Below are positions 42,523-50,164 of a DNA stretch of 51,952 nt, piece by piece. How positions within the stretch are numbered: position 1 is the stretch's first letter; the number at the start of each line of letters is the position of its first letter. The DNA is taken from the NCBI GenBank assembly GCA_964469505.1, contig CAYXZO010000011.1, forward strand, positions 1-51,952, in the 5' to 3' direction. The notes beneath the pieces were generated by a model, which saw nothing but the letters and a program-made list of their open reading frames with translations, made no database searches and had not been told where the DNA came from. The position numbers were made by a program, and so were the translations under genes. Source of the DNA: CAYXZO01 sp964469505 (GTDB lineage: Bacteria; Fidelibacterota; UBA8477; JABMPR01).

Positions 42523-43374
42523 GTGAAAATAGATTGCCACTCTAAGGTCAACCTGGGATTAAGAGTCCTTTACCAGCGCTCTGATGGATACCACGAATTG
42601 GAGACAGTTTTTCAGGAGCTGGCATGGGGCGATCAATTGGAATTAGTTCCTGCTATTGAATTTTCTTTCACAACCTCCGGCATTGCAGTTCCCTCTGGTT
42701 CAGATAACCTGTGCGTGAAGGCCTATGAACTTTTTCGTAAGCACCGATCTGAAACACCCCCGGTACAGATCCACCTGCACAAAGTAGTGCCGCCGGGCTC
42801 CGGTTTGGGAGGCGGCAGTGCCGATGCGGCAGCGGTATTGAAAGCGCTGAACAGGTTGACAAATGGGCCTCTCTCAGAGCGGGAACTTATAAACCTGGCG
42901 GCGGAATTGGGCTCGGACGTGCCCTTTTTCATCCGGGGGGGAACCCAGTGGGCCTGGGGGCGGGGGGAAAAATTAATGTCCATCCAATTAGATTTCACCG
43001 GCTGGTTCCTGTTGGTAATCCCTCCCATTCACATCTCTACTCGCTGGGCTTACCAGGCGCTCAATTCCAGGTTGACAGGGCGTAGGTCGCCGGTTACCTT
43101 TCGCGGCCTTTTGAAAAAGGCCGACCTGGTGCGGTTTTTTGAAAACGATTTTGAATCCGTGGTAATTCCTGCATATCCGGAAATCGGCGCAATCAAAGAA
43201 ACCCTCATTGAGGAGGGGGCTTTTTTTGCCGGTTTGTCGGGCTCGGGCGCGACTATGTATGGAATTTTTTCGGAGCGTGACCAGGCGGAAACCGCTGCCA
43301 GGGTATTCCGTAAAAATTCATACCACACCGAGCTTACCGCCCCCATTTTTACCACAACTTCCGGGATCGTCTAA
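42523..43374 (+). CDS. ispE: 4-diphosphocytidyl-2-C-methyl-D-erythritol kinase
   Basis: A 283-aa GHMP-type kinase of the MEP isoprenoid pathway, phosphorylating CDP-methylerythritol. The ATP-binding glycine loop is PPGSGLGGGSADAAAVL; the N-terminal CHSKVNLGLRV and the C-terminal GLSGSGATMYGIF are typical. It starts at GTG 42523. Its last 15 bases (SGIV and stop) lie inside the tRNA-Gln gene, so the stop TAA is read from the tRNA D-arm region. Confidence 0.95.
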   Translation: MKIDCHSKVNLGLRVLYQRSDGYHELETVFQELAWGDQLELVPAIEFSFTTSGIAVPSGSDNLCVKAYELFRKHRSETPPVQIHLHKVVPPGSGLGGGSADAAAVLKALNRLTNGPLSERELINLAAELGSDVPFFIRGGTQWAWGRGEKLMSIQLDFTGWFLLVIPPIHISTRWAYQALNSRLTGRRSPVTFRGLLKKADLVRFFENDFESVVIPAYPEIGAIKETLIEEGAFFAGLSGSGATMYGIFSERDQAETAARVFRKNSYHTELTAPIFTTTSGIV

Positions 43375-43430
43375 CGGCAGGACACCGGCCTTTGGAGCCG
43401 AGAATCGAGGTTCGAATCCTCGTCCCGGAG
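43360..43430 (+). tRNA. tRNA-Gln (anticodon TTG)
   Basis: A cloverleaf can be folded by hand. The acceptor arms TCCGGGA (43360-43366) and TCCCGGA (43423-43429) pair fully. The D arm is GTCT/GGAC. The anticodon loop CTTTGGA (43390-43396) has TTG at 43392-43394. The T arm is CGAGG/CCTCG with loop TTCGAAT. The C27-A43 pair at the top of the anticodon stem is mismatched. CCA is not encoded. The 5' end overlaps ispE by 15 bp, and prs follows 34 bp later. Confidence 0.95.
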
Positions 43431-43464
43431 CAAAGCGCCGTAAACCGGAGCAGGAAGTATCACA

Positions 43465-44415
43465 TTGTCGAGGAAGATAGTGGCATTAAAACTATTTGCC
43501 GGACGATCCAGTCTGGACCTGGGTAAGGCCATTGCGGCCTACCTTAATCAAGAGTTGGGACCCATCACCATCCGCAATTTCAGTGACGGAGAGATATACG
43601 TACGCTATGATGAAAACATCCGGGGTGAAGATGTTTTCATCATCCAGAGCACCCAGCCCCCCGCGGAGAACCTGGTTGAACTGTTGCTGATGTTGGATGC
43701 GGCCAAGCGGGCCTCAGCTCGGCGGGTAACTGCGGTTATTCCCTACTACGGATATGCCCGTCAGGATCGTAAAGATCAACCCCGCGTGCCTATCAGCGCC
43801 AAACTGGTGGCGGACGTCATCCAGGCGGCCGGGGCCGACCGGATTCTGACCATGGATCTCCACTCCAGTCAGATTCAGGGCTACTTCAACATCCCCTTTG
43901 ATCACCTCTACGCCCGCCGGGTGCTGATTCCTCGTTTGCAGGAGCTGAAATTGAAAAACCCCACCGTCCTGGCACCGGATATCGGCAGCGTACCCCTGGC
44001 CCGTTCTTACGCCAAGCTATTAGGCGCTACCCTGGCTATGATCGATAAGCGGCGCCCGGCTCCCAATCGGGCTGAAGTAATGAATCTCATCGGTGAAGTG
44101 AAAAATCGAGAGGTACTGATCATGGATGACATGGTCGATACCGCTGGAACGCTGGTGGCAGCCGCCGAAACGGCCCTGGAGCACGGCGCGCGATCTGTCA
44201 TGGCCGCTTGCACCCACGGGGTGTTCTCGGGGCCAGCGGTGCAGCGCTTGCACCAGGCCCCCATCACCAAGATGCTGGTCACCGACACATTACCTATGCC
44301 CGCCAGCAAGCGTTTTCCCCAATTGGAAATCGTCAGTTCGGCTCCGCTATTTGGCGAAGCCATTAGAAGGATACATAACGAAGAGTCAATTAGTATCTTG
44401 TTTAACCTGGAGTGA
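43465..44415 (+). CDS. prs: Ribose-phosphate pyrophosphokinase
   Basis: A 316-aa enzyme making PRPP from ribose-5-phosphate and ATP, for purine, pyrimidine, histidine and NAD synthesis. The flexible loop YARQDRKDQPRVPISAKLV, the metal-binding TMDLHSSQIQGYF and the PRPP loop ILIMDDMVDTAGTL variant (VLIMDDMVDTAGTL) are present. It starts at TTG 43465, with AGGAAG upstream. It opens the prs-rplY-pth group. Confidence 0.97.
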   Translation: MSRKIVALKLFAGRSSLDLGKAIAAYLNQELGPITIRNFSDGEIYVRYDENIRGEDVFIIQSTQPPAENLVELLLMLDAAKRASARRVTAVIPYYGYARQDRKDQPRVPISAKLVADVIQAAGADRILTMDLHSSQIQGYFNIPFDHLYARRVLIPRLQELKLKNPTVLAPDIGSVPLARSYAKLLGATLAMIDKRRPAPNRAEVMNLIGEVKNREVLIMDDMVDTAGTLVAAAETALEHGARSVMAACTHGVFSGPAVQRLHQAPITKMLVTDTLPMPASKRFPQLEIVSSAPLFGEAIRRIHNEESISILFNLE

Positions 44416-44427
44416 AAGAAGGAATTC

Positions 44428-45057
44428 ATGGCTACGCAAAGACAAACCCGATTTGAAATCAAGTATGAGCTGCGGTCCGATACGGGCAAGGAAGCCACCC
44501 GCAAATTGCGGCGGGAGGGCAAAATTCCTGCAGTATTCTACAGCGGTGGTGAACCCGCTCTGCACATTGCCCTGGATGCGGGTCACCTGCACGACGCTCT
44601 GCATTCGGGCGAAAAAATCTTCAACATCCACATCAACGGTGAACGTCGCCGGGCACTGATCAAGGATATTCAGTATCACCCCGTGACGGACAAAATTCTG
44701 CATGTGGATCTCCAGGGAGTCCGTCTCCGGGATGTCGTCGAGCTCCCCGTTCCCGTTGTCGTGGAAGGCACTTCGGTGGGAGTCAAGGAAGAGGGTGGCA
44801 TGATTCAGGTCCTCCACCATGAAATTCCCATCCGTTGTAAGGGTGCCGATGTACCGGACCATATCGTCGTGGATGTAACCAACCTTCACATGGGAGAGGC
44901 CGTTCACGTCAGCGATCTGGTAACGGATAAGTATGAAATTCTGTTACCGGAAGACACGACCATTTTAGCTGTGATTCATCCGCAGAAGATGGAAGCAGCC
45001 GCTCCTAAAGCTGTTACTGAGGCTGAAGAGGCTGGTGAGACAGACGAGGAAGAGTGA
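44428..45057 (+). CDS. rplY: 50S ribosomal protein L25/Ctc
   Basis: A 209-aa two-domain (Ctc/TL5-type) L25 that binds 5S rRNA. The N-terminal domain has EATRKLRREGKIPAVFYSGG, and the C-terminal beta domain includes LPVPVVVEGTSVGVKEEGG, with an acidic tail (EAEEAGETDEEE). It starts at ATG 44428, 12 bp after prs. The prs-rplY-pth order is conserved widely. Confidence 0.95.
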   Translation: MATQRQTRFEIKYELRSDTGKEATRKLRREGKIPAVFYSGGEPALHIALDAGHLHDALHSGEKIFNIHINGERRRALIKDIQYHPVTDKILHVDLQGVRLRDVVELPVPVVVEGTSVGVKEEGGMIQVLHHEIPIRCKGADVPDHIVVDVTNLHMGEAVHVSDLVTDKYEILLPEDTTILAVIHPQKMEAAAPKAVTEAEEAGETDEEE

Positions 45058-45072
45058 GTCGGATTTTAGCTG

Positions 45073-45666
45073 ATGGCGCTACTGGCAGTGGTGGGACTGG
45101 GAAATCCGGGCGAGCAATACCGGCTCAACCGCCACAATGCCGGCTATCTGGTGGTGGAAGAACTGGCATGCAAGCTGAGGGTGTCTTTCCGCAAAGGCTC
45201 GGGCCCCTATTTGGTGGCGCGCAAAGGTGAAGCTCTGTTGGTGAAGCCCACCACCTTCATGAATGACAGCGGCCGGGCGGTATCCCATCTGTTGAAAGTG
45301 TACGATATTGCCTTGTCTGATCTATTCGTAGTCTATGATGACCTCGATTTGCCTTTCCCGTCCTTTCGTATTCGGAAACAGGGCGGCCCTGGGGGACACA
45401 AAGGGATGCAGTCCATTGTTAAGGCCCTGGGCAGTGAGGCTTTTCCCCGCTTACGGCTGGGAATTGGAGGGCGGCAGGGAGAACTGCCCGCTGAAGTTTA
45501 TGTATTACAGGATTATTCGTCTGAAGAGCAGTCCCAATTAACCCGTCAGGTGGAATTGGCAGCCACTGCTCTTCAGAGTTGGCTAAGAGATCCTGATCTG
45601 GACAAGCTTATGAATCGTTACAATCCAGTGGCAAAAGAACCTATTGCACCTAAGGAGGAATTCTGA
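45073..45666 (+). CDS. pth: Peptidyl-tRNA hydrolase
   Basis: A 197-aa enzyme that frees tRNA from prematurely released peptidyl-tRNA. The conserved stretches are VGLGNPGEQYRLNRHNAGY with the catalytic His (H20-type), VKPTTFMNDSG, the YDDLDLPF Asp, and GGPGGHKGMQSI. It starts at ATG 45073, 15 bp after rplY. Length is normal. Confidence 0.97.
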   Translation: MALLAVVGLGNPGEQYRLNRHNAGYLVVEELACKLRVSFRKGSGPYLVARKGEALLVKPTTFMNDSGRAVSHLLKVYDIALSDLFVVYDDLDLPFPSFRIRKQGGPGGHKGMQSIVKALGSEAFPRLRLGIGGRQGELPAEVYVLQDYSSEEQSQLTRQVELAATALQSWLRDPDLDKLMNRYNPVAKEPIAPKEEF

Positions 45667-45668
45667 GC

Positions 45669-47846
45669 ATGGAAGTTTTGTTACCCTGGGTTCCTGTGGT
45701 TGGCCTGATTGGGCTGGGGTATGCCTTTTGGCGCACCACATGGATCGGGAAATTGGATCCGGGCAACGAGAGAATCCAACGCATTGGTAAGGCAATTGCT
45801 GAAGGAGCTATGGCCTTTTTGGCTGCCGAATACAAACGCCTGGCTGTGTTTGTAGTCATCGTAGCTGCCCTGTTGGCGCTGTCCAATACCGGTGCCGGAA
45901 AAAGTCCTCTAGTGGCCCTCTCCTTTATTTTAGGAGCAACGGCCTCCGGTCTGGCCGGTTTCATCGGTATGCGGGTAGCCACCAAATCCAATTATCGCAC
46001 CACCCAAGCCGCCCGGAGCGGTTTGCCCGAAGCTTTACGGGTAGCCTTCCAGGGGGGCTCCGTGATGGGTATGAGCGTGGTTGCCCTGGGGGTCTTGGGA
46101 CTCGGGGGCCTATACCTTTTCTATCGGCAGCTTTTTGGAGATATCAAACTGACGGTGGCCGTTATCTCCGGTTTCTCTTTAGGGGCTTCCTCCATTGCCC
46201 TTTTCGCTCGCGTGGGTGGCGGGATCTACACCAAAGCGGCTGATGTTGGGGCCGACCTGGTGGGGAAAGTGGAAGCCGGTATTCCGGAAGACCACCCCAT
46301 TAATCCAGCGGTGATTGCCGATAATGTAGGGGATGATGTGGGCGACGTGGCCGGAATGGGCGCTGACCTCTTTGAATCCTACGTCGGTTCAATTGTCGGG
46401 TCTATGGTAATCGGCGCCAGCGTACTCTTGGTAGGGAAAGGCGACCTCACCTTTGTCGGTTTTCCCCTGATTGTGGCAGCAGCCGGTATCATAGTCTCCA
46501 TTCTGGGTACTTTTCTGGTTTCCGTGAAAGAGGGGGGGAACCCTCAGGCCGGCCTGAATCGGGGTGGAGTGGGATCTTCCATCCTGATGGCAGTGGTACT
46601 GTTCTTTCTAGTGAAGATTTTCTTGCCGGCCCAGTTCACCCTGGACGGGGTGCAATATTCTGGGATGGGGGTGTTTTGGGCCACTTTGTTCGGGCTGGCA
46701 GCCGGCATGGCCATCGGCTTTCTGACTGAGTACTACACCGGTTTGGGTAGTCCCCCGGTACGATTCATTGCCCGTCAATCCCTGACCGGGGCCGCCACCA
46801 ATCTAATTGCGGGTATCAGTGTAGGAATGCAGTCCACAGCTCTTCCGCTTATCATCCTGGCCGCCAGTATTCTGGGGTCTTACCACTTTGCAGGTCTTTA
46901 CGGTATCGCTATGGCGGCTCTGGGCATGTTGGCCAATACCGGTATGCAGCTTTCGGTGGATGCGTACGGCCCCATCTCCGATAATGCCGGGGGAATTGCT
47001 GAGATGGCTCAGTTGCCCCCGGAAGTCCGTAAACGGACCGATCGTTTGGATGCCGTGGGCAATACCACCGCCGCCATCGGCAAGGGTTTCGCCATCGGTT
47101 CGGCGGCCCTTACGGCATTGGCCCTTTTTGCTGCTTTCCGCACTACGGTAGCTTCCGTACGGGCGGCTCATGGTCTGACCAACACCACGGTGAGTATCGA
47201 CGTTACCAATGCCCTAGTAATGGCTGGACTGTTCATTGGGGGTATGATGCCCTTTCTGTTCTCATCCATGGCCCTGAAGGCGGTGGGTAAGGCCGCCATG
47301 TCCATGATTGAGGAGGTGCGCCGCCAGTTCCGGACCATTCCCGAACTGGGTGCGGCCCTTAAGATTCTGAAAAAGGAGAGCCAGGGCGAAAAACTTACTG
47401 ATGAAGATCACGCTTTACTGGATGCCGCTACTGAAAAAGTGCAATCTAAGGAATGCATCACCATCTCCACCGACGCGGCCATCAAGGCCATGGTTCTGCC
47501 GGGCTTGATGGCGGTTATTACTCCCGTGGTAGTGGGATTCATCTTTGGCGCCGAGGCTCTAGGCGGACTCTTAGCGGGGGTCACCGTGACGGGAGTCTTG
47601 ATGGCCATTTTCCAGGCCAATGCTGGTGGAGCCTGGGACAATGCCAAAAAGATGATCGAAAATGATTTCGAAGTGGATGGAAAGGTTTATTCGAAAGGCT
47701 CGGATGCCCATAAGGCTGCCGTGGTAGGCGATACGGTGGGCGATCCTTTCAAAGACACATCCGGGCCCTCGCTGAACATATTAATCAAACTTATGTCAGT
47801 GGTGTCACTGGTAATTGCACCTTTGATCGCCATGGTGGGTATCTGA
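45669..47846 (+). CDS. hppA: Membrane-bound ion-translocating pyrophosphatase (potassium-dependent type)
   Basis: A 725-aa integral membrane protein of about 16 helices that pumps H+ or Na+ using pyrophosphate. The active-site stretch DVGADLVGKVEAGIPEDHP is followed by NVGDDVGDVAGMGADLFESY and, near the C-terminus, GDTVGDPFKDTSGPS. GNTTAAIGKG has alanine where potassium-independent enzymes have lysine, so it is predicted potassium-dependent. Whether H+ or Na+ is moved cannot be decided here. It starts 2 bp after pth and is followed by rpsF, interrupting the usual pth-rpsF spacing. Confidence 0.95.
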   Translation: MEVLLPWVPVVGLIGLGYAFWRTTWIGKLDPGNERIQRIGKAIAEGAMAFLAAEYKRLAVFVVIVAALLALSNTGAGKSPLVALSFILGATASGLAGFIGMRVATKSNYRTTQAARSGLPEALRVAFQGGSVMGMSVVALGVLGLGGLYLFYRQLFGDIKLTVAVISGFSLGASSIALFARVGGGIYTKAADVGADLVGKVEAGIPEDHPINPAVIADNVGDDVGDVAGMGADLFESYVGSIVGSMVIGASVLLVGKGDLTFVGFPLIVAAAGIIVSILGTFLVSVKEGGNPQAGLNRGGVGSSILMAVVLFFLVKIFLPAQFTLDGVQYSGMGVFWATLFGLAAGMAIGFLTEYYTGLGSPPVRFIARQSLTGAATNLIAGISVGMQSTALPLIILAASILGSYHFAGLYGIAMAALGMLANTGMQLSVDAYGPISDNAGGIAEMAQLPPEVRKRTDRLDAVGNTTAAIGKGFAIGSAALTALALFAAFRTTVASVRAAHGLTNTTVSIDVTNALVMAGLFIGGMMPFLFSSMALKAVGKAAMSMIEEVRRQFRTIPELGAALKILKKESQGEKLTDEDHALLDAATEKVQSKECITISTDAAIKAMVLPGLMAVITPVVVGFIFGAEALGGLLAGVTVTGVLMAIFQANAGGAWDNAKKMIENDFEVDGKVYSKGSDAHKAAVVGDTVGDPFKDTSGPSLNILIKLMSVVSLVIAPLIAMVGI

Positions 47847-47861
47847 AGGAGGTATAGTTAA

Positions 47862-48494
47862 TTGAAAAAATACGAGTGCTTATTCATCATTAACCCGGAT
47901 TTGGAAGGAGACCGGATCCACCAGGTGGTGGAGAAAGTGAAACGATACCTGGAGGAAGCCAAAGGAGAAGTCCGGTTCCTGCAACACTGGGGGAAACGCC
48001 GCTTGGCGTATCCTATTGAAAAACACCGGCTGGGGCATTACGTGCTGATCTATTTTGAAGGTGAAAGCCCGGATATTGCCTTTTTCCAACGGGAACTGGA
48101 AATAGACGAAGCCATCCTGGCTTACATTACGGTGCGGCTCAAGGATTTTCCGGCTTTTGAACAAACCGGAGCACCACCGGAAATCAAGGATAGTTTAGGA
48201 TTACCTCGCACCGGTGCCCCTACCAAAGAAGAGGGTGATACCGAGGAAACTATCGAGGAAGAGCTCGAAGCGGGAGAACCGGAAGGTGAAGCTGTTGAAG
48301 AATCCGGCGCAGCTTCGGAGGAAGAAACAACTGCTGACACTGCTGAAGTAGCAGTTGAGTCGGAAACCGTTACTGAGCCTGCCAAGGCTGAAAAAGAGGC
48401 CGAGGGTGACACACCCCAGGAAGCCGAAAGCCAGGAAGGACAATCCACACCTGCTCCGGAAGCAGATGAAGCCAAAGAAGGAGCTGAATCATGA
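47862..48494 (+). CDS. rpsF: 30S ribosomal protein S6 with long acidic C-terminal extension
   Basis: A 210-aa protein. Residues 1 to about 95 are a normal S6 (YECLFIINPDLE start, FLQHWGKRRLAYPIEKHRLG core), the S18 partner on the 30S platform. Residues about 110-210 are a low-complexity tail dominated by Glu, Ala, Thr and Pro, with almost no hydrophobics. In E. coli, RimK adds glutamates to a short S6 tail; here about 100 residues are encoded directly. The TTG start at 47862 follows an AAGGAGG nine bases upstream, a perfect ribosome site. It overlaps rpsR by four bases. Confidence 0.93.
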   Translation: MKKYECLFIINPDLEGDRIHQVVEKVKRYLEEAKGEVRFLQHWGKRRLAYPIEKHRLGHYVLIYFEGESPDIAFFQRELEIDEAILAYITVRLKDFPAFEQTGAPPEIKDSLGLPRTGAPTKEEGDTEETIEEELEAGEPEGEAVEESGAASEEETTADTAEVAVESETVTEPAKAEKEAEGDTPQEAESQEGQSTPAPEADEAKEGAES

Positions 48495-48724
48495 AACGTT
48501 CCGGTTATCGCCGTAAAATATGTAAGTTCTGTGAAAACAAGAGCCTGGTAATAGACTATAAGAAGCCCCAGGTACTGAAACGGTTTCTTACGGAGCAGGG
48601 TAAGATTCTGCCCCGCCGGATTACCGGCACTTGCGCTTCTCACCAGCGCCAGTTGGTGCGAGCCATTAAACGGGCGCGGAATATTGCGTTGTTACCCTAT
48701 GCTGTGAACGTAAAAGAACTCTAA
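48491..48724 (+). CDS. rpsR: 30S ribosomal protein S18
   Basis: A 77-aa S18 that pairs with S6 on the platform. It has CKFCENK near the N-terminus and GTCASHQRQLVRAIKRARN, and so retains cysteines of the zinc-binding (C+) form. ATG overlaps the rpsF stop (ATGA), indicating translational coupling. No ssb gene lies between rpsF and rpsR, unlike the common rpsF-ssb-rpsR layout. Confidence 0.97.
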   Translation: MKRSGYRRKICKFCENKSLVIDYKKPQVLKRFLTEQGKILPRRITGTCASHQRQLVRAIKRARNIALLPYAVNVKEL

Positions 48725-48736
48725 AGGGGCCGATCC

Positions 48737-49180
48737 ATGAAAATTATTCTACGGGATAAAGTCGCCAATCTGGGAGAGCCGGGCGATATTGTCACCGTCA
48801 AGGACGGTTATGCCCGCAACTATCTCATTCCCAAAAAGCTGGCCTATCCCGCCACTCCCAGCTATTTGAAAATAGCGGAAGAGGAGCGCCGCCGGCGGGA
48901 AGCCCGCTTGCAGCGGGAACGCACCAAAGCTCAGAAGCTGGCGAACAAACTCTCCAATCTCTCCCTGGAAGCCATGGTGCAGGTAGGCGAGGATGACAAA
49001 GTCCACGGTTCCGTTACGGCCCAGAACATTGCCGATCTGCTCAAAGAGAAAGGCTATGAGATCGATAAGCGGGATATACTGCTTCCCGAGCCGTTGAAAG
49101 CTCTGGGAATTTACAACGTGCCGGTGCGCATCTGGCAGGATATCAAGGCTGAAGTAAAAGTCTGGGTCATAAAAGCCTAG
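48737..49180 (+). CDS. rplI: 50S ribosomal protein L9
   Basis: A 147-aa L9 with an N-terminal RNA-binding domain (MKIILRDKVANLGEPGDIVTV variant, GYARNYLIPKKLA), a long connecting helix rich in Arg/Glu (EEERRRREARLQRERTK) and a C-terminal domain. It lies at the end of the S6-S18-L9 group, 12 bp after rpsR. Confidence 0.97.
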   Translation: MKIILRDKVANLGEPGDIVTVKDGYARNYLIPKKLAYPATPSYLKIAEEERRRREARLQRERTKAQKLANKLSNLSLEAMVQVGEDDKVHGSVTAQNIADLLKEKGYEIDKRDILLPEPLKALGIYNVPVRIWQDIKAEVKVWVIKA

Positions 49181-49212
49181 CTGTTTCCTATTCCAGATCG
49201 TAAGACAATATC

Positions 49213-49251
49213 ACCACCAGGTCTGCCTCCCCAGGGTGGCCTGGTGGTTTT
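49213..49251 (+). terminator. Hairpin with T-run after rplI
   Basis: ACCACCAGG (49213-49221) pairs with CCTGGTGGT (49240-49248), loop of 18 that could fold further, then TTTT. It ends the ribosomal gene run, 33 bp past rplI. The stem's downstream arm covers the annotated GTG start of the next gene. Confidence 0.55.
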
Positions 49252-50068
49252 GCCTTTGCGCCTAGCTTTCTGGCTGGTGCTGGCCTGCCTTAGTGGAGGA
49301 TTTCTCCTCGGAGGACTGGTTCAATCGGTAATTGCCCAACTGCCCTCCAATCCCATTTATAATAATCTTGGACTGCTTGCAGGCGAAGCTCTGCTGCTGG
49401 TGCCGTTGCTACTGTTCCTTAAAGTTCAGCGGCTCTCGTTAAAGCAATTATTGCCCAGGAAAAGGGTTCCACCGCTTACCTATGTGATGGCCGTAGCGTT
49501 GTTGTTTGCGGTAATGGTGTTTTCGGAAGGTATGACGTTGCTTCTGGAGCCGTTTTTCCCCATGCCTGAAATCATCCAGGAGCTGAGTTCGGAAATTAGC
49601 TGGCAGTCAACTGCAGATTTGCTTTCCCTTTTGCTGGCCGCTGCCGTAGTGGCGCCCCTTGTGGAGGAAATACTGTTTCGGGGCCTTCTCCAGACCAGCC
49701 TGCTGGCGGAATACCGGCATCTGCTGCCCGCAGTGGTAGTGCCCACAGCCTTTTTTGCCATCTTTCACTTTGCGTATTTGTTGTATATCCCAGCCATAGT
49801 GCAGCTGATTTTCCTGGCCCTGGCGTTGAGCTATGTAGTGGGCAAGACCGGTAACCTGCTAGTAGTAATTCTGATGCATGCCGCCAACAACTTGGTTTCT
49901 ATCCTAACTGCTAATGCCGCTGGTAGCGATCAGGTATTCTTTCTACAGTCTCCAGGATACCGCTGGATCTTTTTGGCGCTGGCAGCGGCCGTTTTGGTGG
50001 TGACTGTCCACTATTTTCAACGCCAGCCAACCTTTTTGCCCCCTGCTCCAACTTTTAAGATTGAATAA
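49244..50068 (+). CDS. CPBP-family (CAAX/Abi) intramembrane metalloprotease
   Basis: A 274-aa membrane protein with about eight helices. The three active-site motifs are present: EEILFRG (EExxxR) with VVAPLV before it, FAIFHFAYL (FxxxH), and HAANNLV (HxxxN). Family members cleave prenylated or membrane-bound proteins, and some bacterial ones act in bacteriocin immunity or regulation. The GTG start at 49244 falls in the terminator stem; TTG 49250 or 49256 are equally possible. No partner substrate is evident nearby. Confidence 0.85.
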   Translation: MVLPLRLAFWLVLACLSGGFLLGGLVQSVIAQLPSNPIYNNLGLLAGEALLLVPLLLFLKVQRLSLKQLLPRKRVPPLTYVMAVALLFAVMVFSEGMTLLLEPFFPMPEIIQELSSEISWQSTADLLSLLLAAAVVAPLVEEILFRGLLQTSLLAEYRHLLPAVVVPTAFFAIFHFAYLLYIPAIVQLIFLALALSYVVGKTGNLLVVILMHAANNLVSILTANAAGSDQVFFLQSPGYRWIFLALAAAVLVVTVHYFQRQPTFLPPAPTFKIE

Positions 50069-50074
50069 GGAGCT

Positions 50075-50099
50075 GGTGGGGGAAATTCCCCCTGCCTTT
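50075..50099 (+). terminator. Possible terminator after the CPBP gene
   Basis: GGGGGA and TCCCCC form a six-pair stem (50078-50083 and 50087-50092) that can be extended by GG/CC across a T-T mismatch, followed by only TTTA. It lies between the CPBP and MFS genes. Confidence 0.35.
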
Positions 50100-50164
50100 A
50101 ATACCGCATTCTCCTCTTAAAAACTTGGGGACTTGAAACCGGGGCTTAAAATAGTCCTTCGGCT

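Noticed and set aside
43208..43480. A 90-codon open frame whose product contains SSNGRTPAFGAENRGSNPRP
   Set aside because: That string is what tRNA-Gln gives when translated; the frame covers ispE out of frame and then the tRNA. It is not a protein gene.
48122..48643. A 173-codon minus-strand Ser-rich open frame
   Set aside because: It mirrors the repetitive acidic tail of S6 and has no start signal or family features.
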